DNA of 64,000 bases from Odontesthes bonariensis (taxonomy: Eukaryota > Chordata > Actinopteri > Atheriniformes > Atherinopsidae): positions 24,215,036-24,279,035 of the forward strand of contig NC_134524.1 of the NCBI RefSeq assembly GCF_027942865.1, given 5' to 3'. Shown piece by piece: positions 1 to 11,600 of the stretch (its first letter is position 1; every line of letters starts with the position of its first letter). The notes under the pieces are model-generated. The model saw only the letters and a list, made by a program, of their open reading frames with translations. It had not been told where the DNA came from and ran no database searches. A program made the position numbers and the translations under genes.

Positions 1-174
1 TTTGGTCAGAGATTCTTCTTTGGGCTTTTTAGCTTTTGTCTCAGCCGATGGTTTTAAACTGATTGGCTCTGTTTCAGGTGTTTTAATGCATCTTTTCTTT
101 AAGGCATAACCCAGTATCAACTTTTTTGTTAAGTCCATCATCTTGTTTTTCGCTTGTCTCAGAAAGGGTTCTTT
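1..174 (-). CDS. possible internal exon of an unidentified gene, running off the left edge
   Basis: On the minus strand, a pyrimidine-rich stretch ending in CAG (plus positions 175-180) is followed by 58 codons without a stop up to the window edge. The frame starts KEPFLRQAKNKMMDLTKKL and becomes Lys/Pro/Glu-rich towards the edge (SAETKAKKPKEES). A Met-Met pair at codons 12-13 could be a start if the exon is the first coding one. I do not recognise the protein. A short open frame is weak evidence alone; the splice-acceptor context and basic, non-repetitive composition make it plausible. The gene would continue beyond position 1. Confidence 0.3.
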
Positions 175-713
175 CTGAAAATAAGTTTGAGTTTGGAACA
201 AGGGAAAATAGTTGGGTTAATGTGAAGGTAGTTGGGAATAAGGATTGTTCTCTTGAAATTAATTTCTTCCTTTTGAATTTGTTTACTTGAGAAACAAATA
301 AGGAATGATGTTAAAATAAACACGACTGTGTTATTTTACTCAAAACTGGAAGAAATGCATTTAATTTAGAAGCTTATCATTAACCGTTATGGTAAAAGAG
401 GGAAAACATTAATGCTAACACAAAAGGGAACATACAAGCTCTGGGCTGTTGTTTTCTTTAAGCCTTAGTGTCTTATAATCAGTTCCTGTTAAGGTAATCT
501 GATTTGGTGAAAGACACACATTTTAGATAAATTAGCTTCAATTAATGTTTCCAAATAACAAAGTTGGTATTGTTTATGTCAAACAATTGATTCAAATGCA
601 TTAAAGAATTTTCAAATAAAGCTGGTATTCGTTAGTACCAAGCAAAATGATCAGCTTTCTTCGTGATCCTATTTAATGTGATCCTGAAGCGCTCACATGT
701 CAAAAAGCTTCAA

Positions 714-792
714 GTGGGCGGGTTTGAGAGAAGGGAGTGAGGAGTTGACGTCACTGGTGACGATTTCTAGCACCGCCCACCAATAGTCCTTC
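714..792. promoter_or_regulatory. candidate promoter: CRE-like site, inverted GC-box arms, CCAAT box
   Basis: A GTGGGCGGG motif near 715 and its inverse CCGCCCAC near 774 flank a TGACGTCA palindrome (CRE/ATF consensus) near 748, and CCAAT follows near 780. Such a cluster is typical of CpG-type promoters. It lies upstream of the possible minus-strand exon at 1-174 and could drive it, but no transcript start is visible. Confidence 0.3.
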
Positions 793-2011
793 AAGCACTC
801 AGTGAATTCGCCTCATTTCAACTGGGGAATGAAAGGGTTAACGTCTCTCACAGACAGTGCACAAGCGATGTTGTAGTTTGCTCACAAACTTTTTAAACAC
901 AGATTTGCAACATTCACAATGCTTGACACGGCGGCCTCAGTTCAGAATGCTTCTAAAAGTCACCAACTTTGATAATAACAACGAATAGAGTCACCAACTC
1001 AATTTTTCTGCAGCAAAATTGGTCTGTCCACTACTGCCGTATATTATTTTAGTTAGGGCTTGTAAGCATTTTAAAAATAAACACACCCTCAGTTTTTTTC
1101 TTTCAACTGGGTTCAACAGACACGGCGTTCCGGTCGTTTATTTAATAATACAAAAACAATTGACTGTTTAAGTCATTCATGCGATCACGTTTTGTGACCG
1201 TGTGTATTTTATTCATTTATTTTATCAGGAGCGACGGCTCTGACTCATTCAGTTAAGCTCAGCAGCTTTAACTTTCAATAAGTAATCTGTATTACTTTAT
1301 TTTAGGCGTCACAACGCTCCGTTGAACAACGTTTAAACTCGCTCCCCCACTTCATGGGGTTTCAATATAGCACCTTGATGCTTTTTTTTTTTTTATGTCC
1401 GGCTGCAAGATTACAGCGGATCAAAACTCCTGTGTTTGAGGAGGCTCTGAGTTGACTAAATTCACCGGGACTCGCGGCTGAATTTGTGATACTCATAAAA
1501 ATAAAATCAACCGTGTTGGAAACTCGCAACTACGGCCAGGCCTTTAAATTCAGCGTTCTTACGCTGTGCATGCAATCTTTATTCTGGGGGAAACAGCGAC
1601 GGCTGGCTGCTCTTCTGCGGTGTGCAATTAATATTGCGCACCCACGGATTTGGAGAGTTATCATGCGTCCACGATTACTCTGATAAAGTGCTTTTAGTCA
1701 TTCTAAGTTTATAAAGACAGACACAGCCACTGCTTGCATTGCTCACACACAGATAATGAACCAGCCAATATCATGTTTATGCTTTCCTTCACGTAAGTCA
1801 GTCTACCGTAAAACGCCTCGCACGGCGCACCAAAAATATGTAGCGTTACCGGGTATTTATATACCTATTAAATATAAGGATTTATAAGACGTTCTCACTG
1901 TCTTAATATCCTTAAACCTCGAAATTAGGGCACCACCTCGCTGATGTTTAAACTTGCTTTAAGTTACAGTCCAGGGAGGACGACTGTTAAAATCTTACGA
2001 TCCTGGTATGT

Positions 2012-2060
2012 TAAATTAATAATCAATTTAATAATCAATTAATAATCAATTAATAATCAG
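2012..2060. repeat. AT-rich short tandem repeat (TTAATAATCAA-like)
   Basis: About four imperfect copies of an 11-bp AT-rich unit follow one another. It is a simple minisatellite with no coding content. Confidence 0.7.
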
Positions 2061-3628
2061 TCTCATATCTCGCTACTTTCGTGAAGTTCTCGTTTGGTTG
2101 GACAGACATTACGTAAAGAAAGCATACGACACAATCTGTGATTATAACATATATATAGATATATGAACTGTTTATTACAATGATATGATCTTAGACATGA
2201 ACCTTTAAACAAACAGGAGATGCATTGAATATGGGTGATTATATAAAACACTTAGTGAATGGAAAATAAAATATGGGGAATGGGGAAATACTGGATGTAT
2301 TCAAATAGTTTGGGTTGGCTGACTATTTGAAGCTAAATACTGACATTTCGGATTAATTTATCATTCTGTGAAAGCCTCGAGACATCCATCAAACCCACTT
2401 TAAGGTGAAAACGGGTCGGTCTTACTGTGCTGAAGTTCTGTTCAGTCGATTCGGACCATGGTAGCGGCCACGCGGGGTCCGAGGGGACTTCTCTTCCGCT
2501 CTCTGGGCCTTCCTGGCTGTGGTGGCTGACCTTTTTAGCTTCTCAGTTGCTTCTTTCACCGGGAAACGGGGACGATGATGTCAAGGGCTTTACTGTGGGA
2601 TGATCAAATCCATCGTTGTGTCAGAGTTGGTCCGTTGCTGCTTTCTCTGATGAAGTGAACTTAAGTTCACAGAAGATTAATAAAAGGTTGCTTGGAGTTG
2701 GCTTTCTTGGTAGGAAAAGGTGATGATGGCGTGGAACAGCGGAGGTTAGGACGTGCGACGTAGAAAGACGTGGGTGGCGAGGGACGAACACAAACACGTA
2801 AAACGTGCATCTTCAGAGTATTTCAATCTGTTTCTTTGTTCGGATCTTTCTTTCTCGTCTCCGGGGTCTCACTGGGTTCTGGAGGGTCTCCTCCGGTCGT
2901 CCGCTGCATCGTTATCCACACGTCCTTCCGCTCTCTCCTGAGATTATGGAAAACTCCCAAACTCCGGCGAGCTCTTCTCTTCTGCTTAAACCATCTCTAA
3001 AAGTCTATGAGCAGCTGTTTTCTGCTCAAATCTCCTTCTGAAACTCTGGGTTGGAGCCCTTCTGGAACAAGATCCAGAGCACAAGAAGGCAAGAGGGCAA
3101 GAGCGCCTGAAGCGAGCCAGCAAACGAGCACAAGAAGAAGCAAGAGAGCCTGTGTTTTCCGCTGTTCCGGGTTTTGACTCTCGGAGGCGGGGCTTACACT
3201 ACTTTTTCAGCCAATGACATGCTTGAACTGTGTGCATGTCTCTGTAAGGTGATCTGTGCTAGGGGGATTTCTGGATGAGACAAAGAAAACTCTTATTTCT
3301 CCATTACTCCCATCTCAGAACATTTGTCTCGGTGATTCTGAAAACACCACATCTTGTTAAGATATGCAGATTAAAGATATAACATAGACTTGTAATATAA
3401 AGACATCAAAATAACACACATGATAAAGACAATTATGACTTTCAAAATTCAGATGAATATCTATGAAATCGTGACAAATGAATAGTGAATTACACGATGC
3501 AAATTTCTGTGTTAACAATGGGGACACTAAACAAATACCAAATAGATACCGAAGGGACATCGTTAGAAGTTACTAGTTGCATATATTGTCCATTTTACTG
3601 AGTCCTCTCAACTAATCAACACTGCAGA

Positions 3629-3642
3629 CCACTAGGGGGCAA
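3629..3642 (+). promoter_or_regulatory. CTCF-like motif
   Basis: CCACTAGGGGGCAA agrees with the vertebrate CTCF core consensus (CCASYAGRKGGCR). Motif match only; occupancy is unknown. Confidence 0.4.
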
Positions 3643-4179
3643 TGTGGTTCCATCAGGCAGGTTGGGCATTTTCCACCAAAATCAGTTCTTTGTCAATATT
3701 TAAGCCAGAATCGTACAAATTGTCTCTATATGCGTCTTGTGATCAAGCGGGAAACCTGAAAGAAATTGTACACGGTTATCAAACACATTTAATATAGTTT
3801 TAAGATTTACTAAAAGTGAGTCTTCTCAGTTCGTATGTATAGCCATCTGGTCGGTCTGATGGTGAAGAGGGGTGTTAAAGTGTCAACTTTCGAGTTATGG
3901 TCTAGATAAGATAGTAAGTGTCCCACTTTTCCAAGAGTGAGTTCTTTGTTCATTCGAGTTTTCCAATTTTAATGGCAAGTGTCTGTTGGAGTTCGACTCC
4001 CCAAAAGCTCTTAAGGGTGTTGTAAATTAGGCAGTTTCTGTCTCTTTTTCCTATGTGGAAAGAAAATGAAGATCTGGTTTATATCCACATACGTAAACAT
4101 CCCCCACAGGAATGTTGGTTTTGTCAAAGTTTGAAAAACTCTTAATCCACACGGCACTGTGACTGCTACAGGAGATTTG

Positions 4180-4740
4180 ACTTTAATATAGTCCATTGTG
4201 TCATCTATGTCCATAGCTATATAGGCAGCACGAGCTCTACCAGACAATAGTGGGACTAAGTGCAGTGCCCACTCATCTTGAGGCCACTGACAGGCATGAG
4301 CAATCCTTTCAAAGGTGATGAGATAATGCTCGATGTCCTCACCTTCATTGTAAGGCTGCATTTTAGGACTTTTCCAGCCAGGAAACCTCACCAAACTGGA
4401 AATCTGTCCTTCTGCTGGCTGCGACGGGCCAGTCTCTGGCCTGACTTGGACTGCTGGGATGTTAGATGGCTCGGCTGACAGCTCTATGGAAGCAGTAGAT
4501 GTGGCTGTCAAACCTTCCTTTGTCTGATGACGATCTTGATGGTCCTGATGTACCTCCTGTTGAAGCTGACCAAACTGGTGCTGGAGTCTCTTCCATCGCT
4601 CCTCTTGTCGCCTGTGGTCCTGCTCCGTCCTGATGTCTCGATCAGCCTGCTGTTGCATCAGACGAAGGAGAAGGAGGTGAAGGAGATTCGATAGTTCGGC
4701 CTCGGTTGACCACCTGCTGCCCCTTGCTGGTCTCCGCCAT
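4180..4740 (-). pseudogene. Ty3/gypsy gag fragment, frameshifted and truncated
   Basis: A minus-strand frame encodes a Gln-rich coiled-coil-like N-terminus (QFGQLQQEVHQDHQDRHQ) followed by a capsid-like segment with FPGWKSPKMQPYNEGEDIEH and WALHLVPLLSGRARAAYIAM. This is the signature of fish gypsy gag and of SCAN-like domains derived from it. The likely original start (MAETSKGQQ) is at 4740, but a one-base frame change near 4650 separates it from the open frame starting at 4658. Homology ends near 4180 after DYIKVK; the residues beyond look unrelated, so the element is truncated in gag and pol is absent. It lies directly downstream of an LTR and primer-binding site, as expected for a 5-prime fragment of an LTR element. 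Confidence 0.65.
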
Positions 4741-4822
4741 TTTGCGACTCTTCTTGCAAATGCTCACTTGTCAGTTTCTTCTGTCGAGTTGACATTTTCT
4801 TCTGTGCCTCCTACTGGCCTGG

Positions 4823-4840
4823 ATCCCACCACTGCCACCA
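4823..4840 (-). other. primer-binding site of the truncated gypsy element (tRNA-Leu type)
   Basis: Read on the minus strand, TGGTGGCAGTGGTGGGAT lies two bases after the LTR end. From general knowledge, vertebrate tRNA-Leu(AAG) ends in sequence complementary to this apart from about one mismatch. Position and orientation fit the gag fragment at 4180-4740. Confidence 0.55.
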
Positions 4841-4842
4841 AA

Positions 4843-5343
4843 TGTTGGGAAGCTGACCAGAGCGGCATAAGTAGGAGGCAGAATCACAGCAGTTTGTCCA
4901 AAAATCACCCCAAGGTGTTTATTTACAGGTGCCTGTTTCACGTGTATCAAAAATATTTACAACAAAAAATATAACTGAACAGTTATCTTAGTTGAACTAA
5001 ATAAAACTCAACTTAGAACTAAACAAAACAAAAAAGAAATTAAATCAAATGTACATTGCTACACCCGATCAGCACAATAGTTGCACTCCCTTTCCTCCTT
5101 TCAGACAGACTAAAGGCCACTGCTTAAATAGCTTCACCTCACTGGGCAATGCCTCCTTGGTTGTACCAACAGAGGAGGTGAATCCACTGGCTTTTAACTT
5201 CACCATTTCAGTTTTCCACATGTCACAATTCATACACATTACAGTAAAAACAGTCATGCCTGTTTTACGTCTTCATCAACATGTTAACCATAGAAAAGGA
5301 AATACCAAATAAACCTAAATAATATCTTAACCTAATGTGTGTC
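4843..5343 (-). repeat. LTR of the truncated gypsy element (far boundary uncertain)
   Basis: The edge next to the primer-binding site is clear: minus-strand CCCAACA, then two bases, then the PBS. On the minus strand an AATAAA lies near 4922, about 80 bp from that edge, suitable for the R/U5 side. The outer boundary near 5343 is a guess from a TG...CA pair; no second LTR or target duplication is available to confirm it. Confidence 0.45.
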
Positions 5344-6520
5344 ACCTTCCTGATTTGGACTAGTCCAATGACCTCCCCCAATCAAGTTTCACAGAATATA
5401 AAAGCAGAAATATTGCAGCACTTCCTCCCTTTGTCTCTGAGCACATGGTGGGTATGGTGAGTAGCACACTTAAATGTTCATTTAACTGATTCTAAGGAAA
5501 CATAAATCAATAAATTGTAATTGAATTTAACAATACTTGTGAGTGTTTATTTAAATCAAAGATGTTGAACTATGAAATATAACCAAACATAATACAAAAC
5601 ACAAACAAATCCGGGATAGTCTGTATCTGTAAAGTGCTGATTACTGATAGTAAAATGATTGAAAACAAACAAGTATGGTGAACTAAAGATGCTATTAATA
5701 AATGAGACAAATGGTCTCACCCACTTTGTCACAATGTCAGAAAATTCCTTCTCCTGAAAATTTGAGCGAGCGTGGAGCGATTTCGCCTGAGCAGCAGGAA
5801 AATTAAGGTAAGCGGGGAGCGAGGTTTGAGCGGAGCGTCCTGGGTCAACTTTGAGCGGGGAGCGAATGAGCGAACATCCTCCTGAGCGGGGAGCGGGAAT
5901 TGCGCTGCGCTCAGCTCCGTTCACATGCTCTGGTATCCAGCGAAGAATGTCCCGTCGGGGCATGAGGGTTCTCCTTTCCCCAACTTTGCATTAGAGAAAA
6001 TTTGATCAATTGCGTTGAGAGACCAGCTGAACAGATCCATCATACTTGAATTCGTCTGATATGTAAAGAGATGCTCCAAAAAGACAAGATCCAGACACGC
6101 TGAAGCAGGGAAAAAAGTGAGGGTAGGGAGCAGAGAGAAAATGCGTCCTCCTTCACCGAGAGCAGGAAGGATAATCATGAAAGAAGATGAAAGTGGAACG
6201 CTCATTCTAAAGTTTGTTTAGGGTAAAAATCTATTTATTTAATATGACTACATTTAAATCATTTCAACCATGGGTAGAATTGATTTTTCTGCATTTCTAT
6301 TGGTTTGCTTGCCTTATGTTTGCTTATTGTTTATTATGAATTTATTGCGAGCACAGTGGAAAAAAATGACAGATGTACAAATCATCAATAATTTCTTATG
6401 ACAACTTTTTCTTGCAGTCAATGTAATGATAAAGCTTTCACATTGTTACATGGAAATTATTTGGATAAAGAGTGTAAAAACAGAAAAAAACTGCTGTTGA
6501 ACTTTAGATTTTCAAACCAT
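5344..6520. other. non-coding, unclassified repeat-like DNA
   Basis: Contains a TATA-like AATATAAAAG near 5397 and a GC-rich patch (about 5765-5915) in which GAGCGGGGAGCG-like units recur. Minus-strand frames of 94-135 residues cross this patch but show no domain I can name; the repetition suggests transposon-derived sequence. Confidence 0.35.
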
Positions 6521-6524
6521 CAGT

Positions 6525-6685
6525 CAAAGTCAAGTTTATTTATATAGCACATTTCATGTACAAAACAATTCAAAGTGCTATACATAAAATAAAAGCATTG
6601 CAGCAGGGAGTGTAAGAAGCATTAAAAATACATAAAAGAATATAAAGAGAAACAAGTAATCAGTAAAAAGGCAAATTTCACAATT
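6525..6685 (-). repeat. LINE 3-prime tail (L2/Rex-type, inverted orientation)
   Basis: The segment starting AGTTTATTTATATAGCAC and continuing with AATTCAAAGTGCTATACAT is the inverse of the LINE tail seen at 35690-35870 and resembles that at 49912-50040. Only the non-coding tail is present. Confidence 0.6.
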
Positions 6686-6689
6686 TTCG

Positions 6690-7570
6690 CATCTGAAGAG
6701 AATAAACTGTCAGCACTTAACAAAAACCTTGTTGTCATTTGATGATTGAAACTTTAGAATGAAAGTAGAACGCTCTTCTACTTCTTCTTCTCTTCTACTA
6801 ACAAGCGATGTTCGCGTGTTAACTCAGACTGGAGCTTGAAAGTTTGTGATGACATCGCTTCGGAGAATGTGACAATGTGCCACAGCTTGTTGGGCAGGAG
6901 TGCATGTTGGGAGCAGTGCCCTTGAAGTTTAAAACGCAACAACATTAGTCAAGACTCAACAAACAGGAAAACAGGAAATCGACTTGTCGGGATGGACCAG
7001 GGGTCAGGTTGAACAATCAAATAATGACTTATTGTCTTTTCCTAAGCTTTTCCTAAACTGAAGGATGATCTCATGAATCACAGTAAGTAGGACTGGATAA
7101 AAATAAGCGAGCATTGCTATAATAGTTGTAGCCACAAGGAATTGTAGAACAGAATTATCTCCTTTCTTTCACAAAGGATGGTCTGGTGTTTCCGATGCTA
7201 AAGGTGACCTCAAGGGAATAATTGGAGCTCCTTTCCTGAGCATTTGGAGTGTTCGAACAGCTCTCATCGTGGCTGCTACTCAGATACTTCCGGGTCATTT
7301 CACTCAGGAATGTTCCTAAGCAAAATAGACTATTTGATTGGATCCTTTCTGTCCAATCATAAGCAAAAAATATTGTCCACACTTTTTGTAAAAATGACGT
7401 ACTACGTTTTTGTGAAATGTTGTTGTCTCTTTTGTTCTTGTGTTTTTCACTTGCGGGCCACCATAGGTACAGTCTCCTTTAGTTGGGCCTACTACCGTGG
7501 TTTCCTGTTGATCAGAGTAAGAAGGTTCTTGGTCAAAATCCTACTTTGGGCCTTTCTAGGTGGAGGTGCA
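6690..7570. other. no gene recognised
   Basis: Short overlapping frames only, the longest starting at 7244 on the plus strand without recognisable content and running into repeat sequence at its end. No splice-supported exon was found. Confidence 0.4.
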
Positions 7571-7574
7571 TTTG

Positions 7575-7745
7575 TAAGTTCACTCTGGGTACTTGAGTCC
7601 AAAAACATGCAAGTTATTTGGTTAATTGATGATTCTAAAGTGACTTTAGGAATGAGTCTGAATGTGTATAGTTGTTCAGCTCTGTGTTGGCCCTGTGATG
7701 GACTGGTAACCTGTCCAGGGTGTACCCTGCCTTTTGCCTGATGAC
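7575..7745 (+). repeat. RTE/Rex3-type LINE 3-prime fragment
   Basis: Contains the series GTCCAAAAACATGCAAGTT, GGTTAATTGATGATTCTAAA, then GCCCTGTGATGGACTGG and CTGTCCAGGGTGTACCC, a teleost LINE tail that also occurs at 12840-12990 and, inverted, at 7995-8095 and 24288-24660. Family name assigned from memory. Confidence 0.55.
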
Positions 7746-7994
7746 AGTTGGGACATTAATTTTTTAGTGTTTTTTAGAAATATTATTTTTTCAGGAAATG
7801 ATACATTGATACATTCTGACGCTCAGACATTGACAAATCCCAGTTATTTACATGAAACAAGGTGCACATGTACACTGATTGTCATCTAAATGACGGAAAA
7901 ACGAACAGCTTTGAAATACCTGATCATTTTGGAGGTTCCCAGTTTTTCCACTAACACACGTGTGAGGTTGCAAATTTTAATATATGGAGTTAAT

Positions 7995-8095
7995 ATATCC
8001 ATCCATCCATTTTCTGCTTAATCCAACTCAGGGTAGCGGGGCTGGAGCCTATCCCAGCCGTCATTGGATGAAAGGCAGGGTACATCCTGGACAGG
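7995..8095 (-). repeat. RTE/Rex3-type LINE tail, inverted
   Basis: Starts with CATCCATCCATTTTCTGCTT and continues with GGGGCTGGAGCCTATCCCAG and a TACATCCTGGACAGG end. It is inverted relative to the 7575-7745 copy, so the two could pair in a transcript. Confidence 0.55.
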
Positions 8096-8314
8096 TGAGT
8101 TATTATGTGTTTAACATGTTTCTGTCTCATTTGTTAAATGGGTTCTCTTTATCTGCTTTTAGGACAGCTTGTGTAGAAATCTAAAGATTTTGAGAGGGAT
8201 GTTTTTGCAGAATTTCTAAAGGGTTCAAAGCAAATCCTTCAAGCAACACTTTAAGTGATATGTTTGACAGTACTTTTTGTTTTCTCTTCTAGCCCGTTAA
8301 TACTGCTCTTGACA

Positions 8315-8641
8315 ATGAGAATCCTGAAGGTGCAGGGCCTCCTGGCCATATCCGTTCTGTTCTTTTTCTCAGTTGCTCCCTCAGAAACTAAAGTGGTGAA
8401 TTCAATAGCAGACTGTGCAGAATTCTTTCTAAATGAAAAAGCACCACATATCCCAGGAATCTTGGAGCAGGGGAACATCATGGAACAGAATAGATGCAAA
8501 CCAATTTGCCAGACCTTAAATAACATCAGAACATTTGTGACGCTTTATGATACTTTCAACAAGATCCCAGTGTTTTCTGCTTCAATGTACAAAGGATATT
8601 CCAGTGGGAAAAGACCAAATATTTGGAACGTTGAACCAAAG
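8315..8641 (+). other. exon 1 of the ENDOD1-like gene: signal peptide and N-terminal nuclease domain
   Basis: Acceptor at 8291-8292, ATG 24 bases into the exon, donor GT at 8642. Exactly 109 codons, phase 0 exit. The Cys residues in NSIADCAEFF and RCKPICQTL are those conserved in the family. Confidence 0.75.
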
Positions 8642-11600
8642 GTGATTACAAATTAGACAAATGACTAGTCACATTTTAATTGCCATTTAGTAAACAGTTA
8701 GAATATGCCTTCAGAGATCATGAAATGCGATGCAACTGAAAAACTATTTGTGTACTACATAATACATTATGCAACTAAATTCATCACTTCTACACAACTG
8801 CTAGGTTTAACTAGCTAATACTGGTGACCTTGCTGCTGATATTAATAATTAAAAATATTTTTACTTTGTCATTTATTGAATCCTTGGCATGGATACTTTA
8901 GCATGTCAATAAATTGTTAATGCATTGTTGTAAAATTTGCAGTTAATATTTGGCTGCAGATCTACATGTACCGTCTCACTGATTTAGCTCTCCATGTGTT
9001 ACAGCTTGAGAACACGAGTGCAAATGACAATATGGTACCATGTCGAAGACAGAAGAGGTGCATAAATCAGGCTGGACTAACTGATAATACAAACAACCAA
9101 GGGTTAAATAAAGGGCATTTATTACCAAACTCTTATGGACTTATTGAATACGAAAAACTATCTACTTTCACCCTGACAAACATTGTTCCACAAGTGGCCA
9201 CATTCAATGGTGGAAGATGGGCAAAAATGGAGAGCTGTGTCAGATGTGTTCTGAATGAATACTGTATCAACAGCAATGATAAAACGGAGGGTTTTGTTGT
9301 AATCGGAGCACAGCCAAGTGACAGCCACTTCCTCAATAATAAGATTAATATTCCTTCCATGCTGTGGTCAGCTTCCTGCTGCTATAGTAGAAGTCAGAAT
9401 AGATGGCTTGCAAGTGCTCACTGGGGTGAGAATGTTCCAGACAACATCACCATGTATCTGCAGACTAAGACCTTGGCAGAACTGCAAAGTAAACTTGGTG
9501 GGCAATTTACCGTGTTTCCTGGAACACAGTGTCCTCTTCATACGACCGTCTCAAATGTGCAAATCTGCAAATGTCCTCCACATATTCAAAGTAATTCTGC
9601 TTCACCTCCAACCACATCTACACCCCTAACTATGACATCGGACCCTTCCACATTTCTTACTTTCACATCTGACCATCCCAGGACCACGTCTGGCCTTTTT
9701 ACGCCTAAATCTTTTCATCATTCAACCACATCTGGCCTTTCCAGCATAACATCTGGTGCCTCTACCTCGACAGGGCTCCCTCCATCTACTACGATGCCTC
9801 ATTTAAGCACCATGTCCACTTCTTTTAGTAAAACATCAGGCATTTTTCCTACCACACGTGAAACTTCTATAACTGGCCTTTCTAGTACCACATCAGCACC
9901 ACTTACAACTACATCTATCTCCCACAGTTCCACATCCTCCCCCCGAAGTTACACAATTGAGCTGACTTCTACTACATCTAACTTTTTTACTACCACATCT
10001 GGTCACTTTACTACAGCACATAGCACTTCTTCATCTGATCCTTCTTCTATTACATCGGCTCTACTTACTTCAACATCTATCCCGTCCAGTTCCACTTCTA
10101 GTCCTGTTGATACCACATCTCTCCCACCTTCTTTCACATCTACACCTCTAAGTACATCTGACCTTTTAACGACCACATTTGCTTCTTTCACATCTGACCA
10201 TCCCAGTACATCATCACATCTTTTTACAACTACATCCATCCCTTCTACCACCACAGGTTCCCAGACTTCTACCACATCTACCCATCTTAGTACATCAGAA
10301 CACTTTACTACAGCACATAGCACTTCTTCATCTGGTCCTTCTACCATTACATCGGCTCCACTTACTTCAACATCTATCCTTTCCAGTTCCACTTCTGGTC
10401 CTGTTTATACCACATCTCTCCCACCTTCATCCACATCTACCCCTCTAAGTACATCTGACCTTTTAACTACCACATTTACTTCTTCCACATCTGACCATCC
10501 CAGTACATCATCCCATCTTTTTACATCTACATTCATCCCTTCTACTACCACAGCTTCCCAGACTTCGACCACCACAGCTTCCCAGACTTCGACCACATCT
10601 ACCCATCTTAGTACATCAGAACACTTTACTACAGCACATAGCACTTCTTCATCTGGTCCTTCTACCATTACATCGGCTCCACTTACTTCAATATCTATCC
10701 CATCCAGTTCCACTTCTAGTCCTGTTGATACAACATCTCTCCCACCTTCTTCCACATATACTCCTCTAAGTACATCTGACCTTTTAACTACCACATTTGT
10801 TTCTTCCACATCTGACCATCCCAGTACTTCATCACATCTTTTTACAACTACATCCATCTCTTCTACCACCACAGCTTCCACATCTACTCCTCTAAGTACA
10901 TCCAAACATTTTGCTACTTCCACAACTGGCCACCCCCCCACCACATCTGGCCCCTTTACAACCATGTCCACTCCTCTCGCTGCTACATCTGACTCTCCCA
11001 CAACATTTGTCCCATCTTCTACCCATCTGGCTCCTTCAGTACCACATCAGGCATGTTTACAACCACAACTGTCACTTCATCCAGCCCTCCTGGTACCACA
11101 TCTAGTCCATCCACCACCTCATCCAACATACCCACTACTACATTTCCTGTCATCACTTCTGTACCTCAGAAGACCACATCAAGCCCTTTTCCAACTAATT
11201 CTCCACCACATACAACCACAACTGGACCTCCAAGAACCACATCTGAACTTACATCTACAGAAACACCAACAACCACTCTCCCTCTGACCACAGCATCTCC
11301 CCAAACAACTACCACAACTACCCAAACCACCATTTTCCCTACAACTAAACCCCAAACTACCACTCCACTAACAATCACAGTCCCTACAACCACCACTAAA
11401 AGCACTACTGCTACAACCATTAGCATTACTACGACTACTACTACCACTGCAACCACAACCACAACAACGAAAAAAAAGGAAAATGAAAGCAAGCAGAAGA
11501 AAAATAATTCAGTGGACATTCCAGTCCCCCCAATAATTTTAATTCCTTTTGTTCCTTATGTTCCACTTGACCCATCCGATCCTGATTTACAAACAGATCC

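Larger units (their letters stand above)
175..3600. other. non-coding stretch, no gene recognised
   Basis: Apart from the promoter-like cluster at 714-792, this holds an AT-rich minisatellite near 2012-2060 built on TTAATAATCAA, a T run near 1381, and a GC-richer section (about 2450-3200) with several overlapping short frames in all phases. None of those short frames has recognisable domains or splice context. Confidence 0.5.

Noticed and set aside
5556..6205. Minus frames of 135 and 94 codons near the GAGCG-rich patch
   Set aside because: Repetitive nucleotide words are read in several phases; I found no domain, so I kept only a repeat-like description.
6190..6775. Possible TIR element with CATTCTAAAGTTT inverted ends
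   Set aside because: Only about 13 bases match and no target duplication was seen; likely chance.
10003..11001. Long minus-strand frames (129 and 198 codons, Val/Asp-rich) at 10003-10392 and 10405-11001, and 11166-11519
   Set aside because: They are the reverse complements of Ser/Thr-rich coding repeats; the composition and repetition follow entirely from the plus-strand gene.
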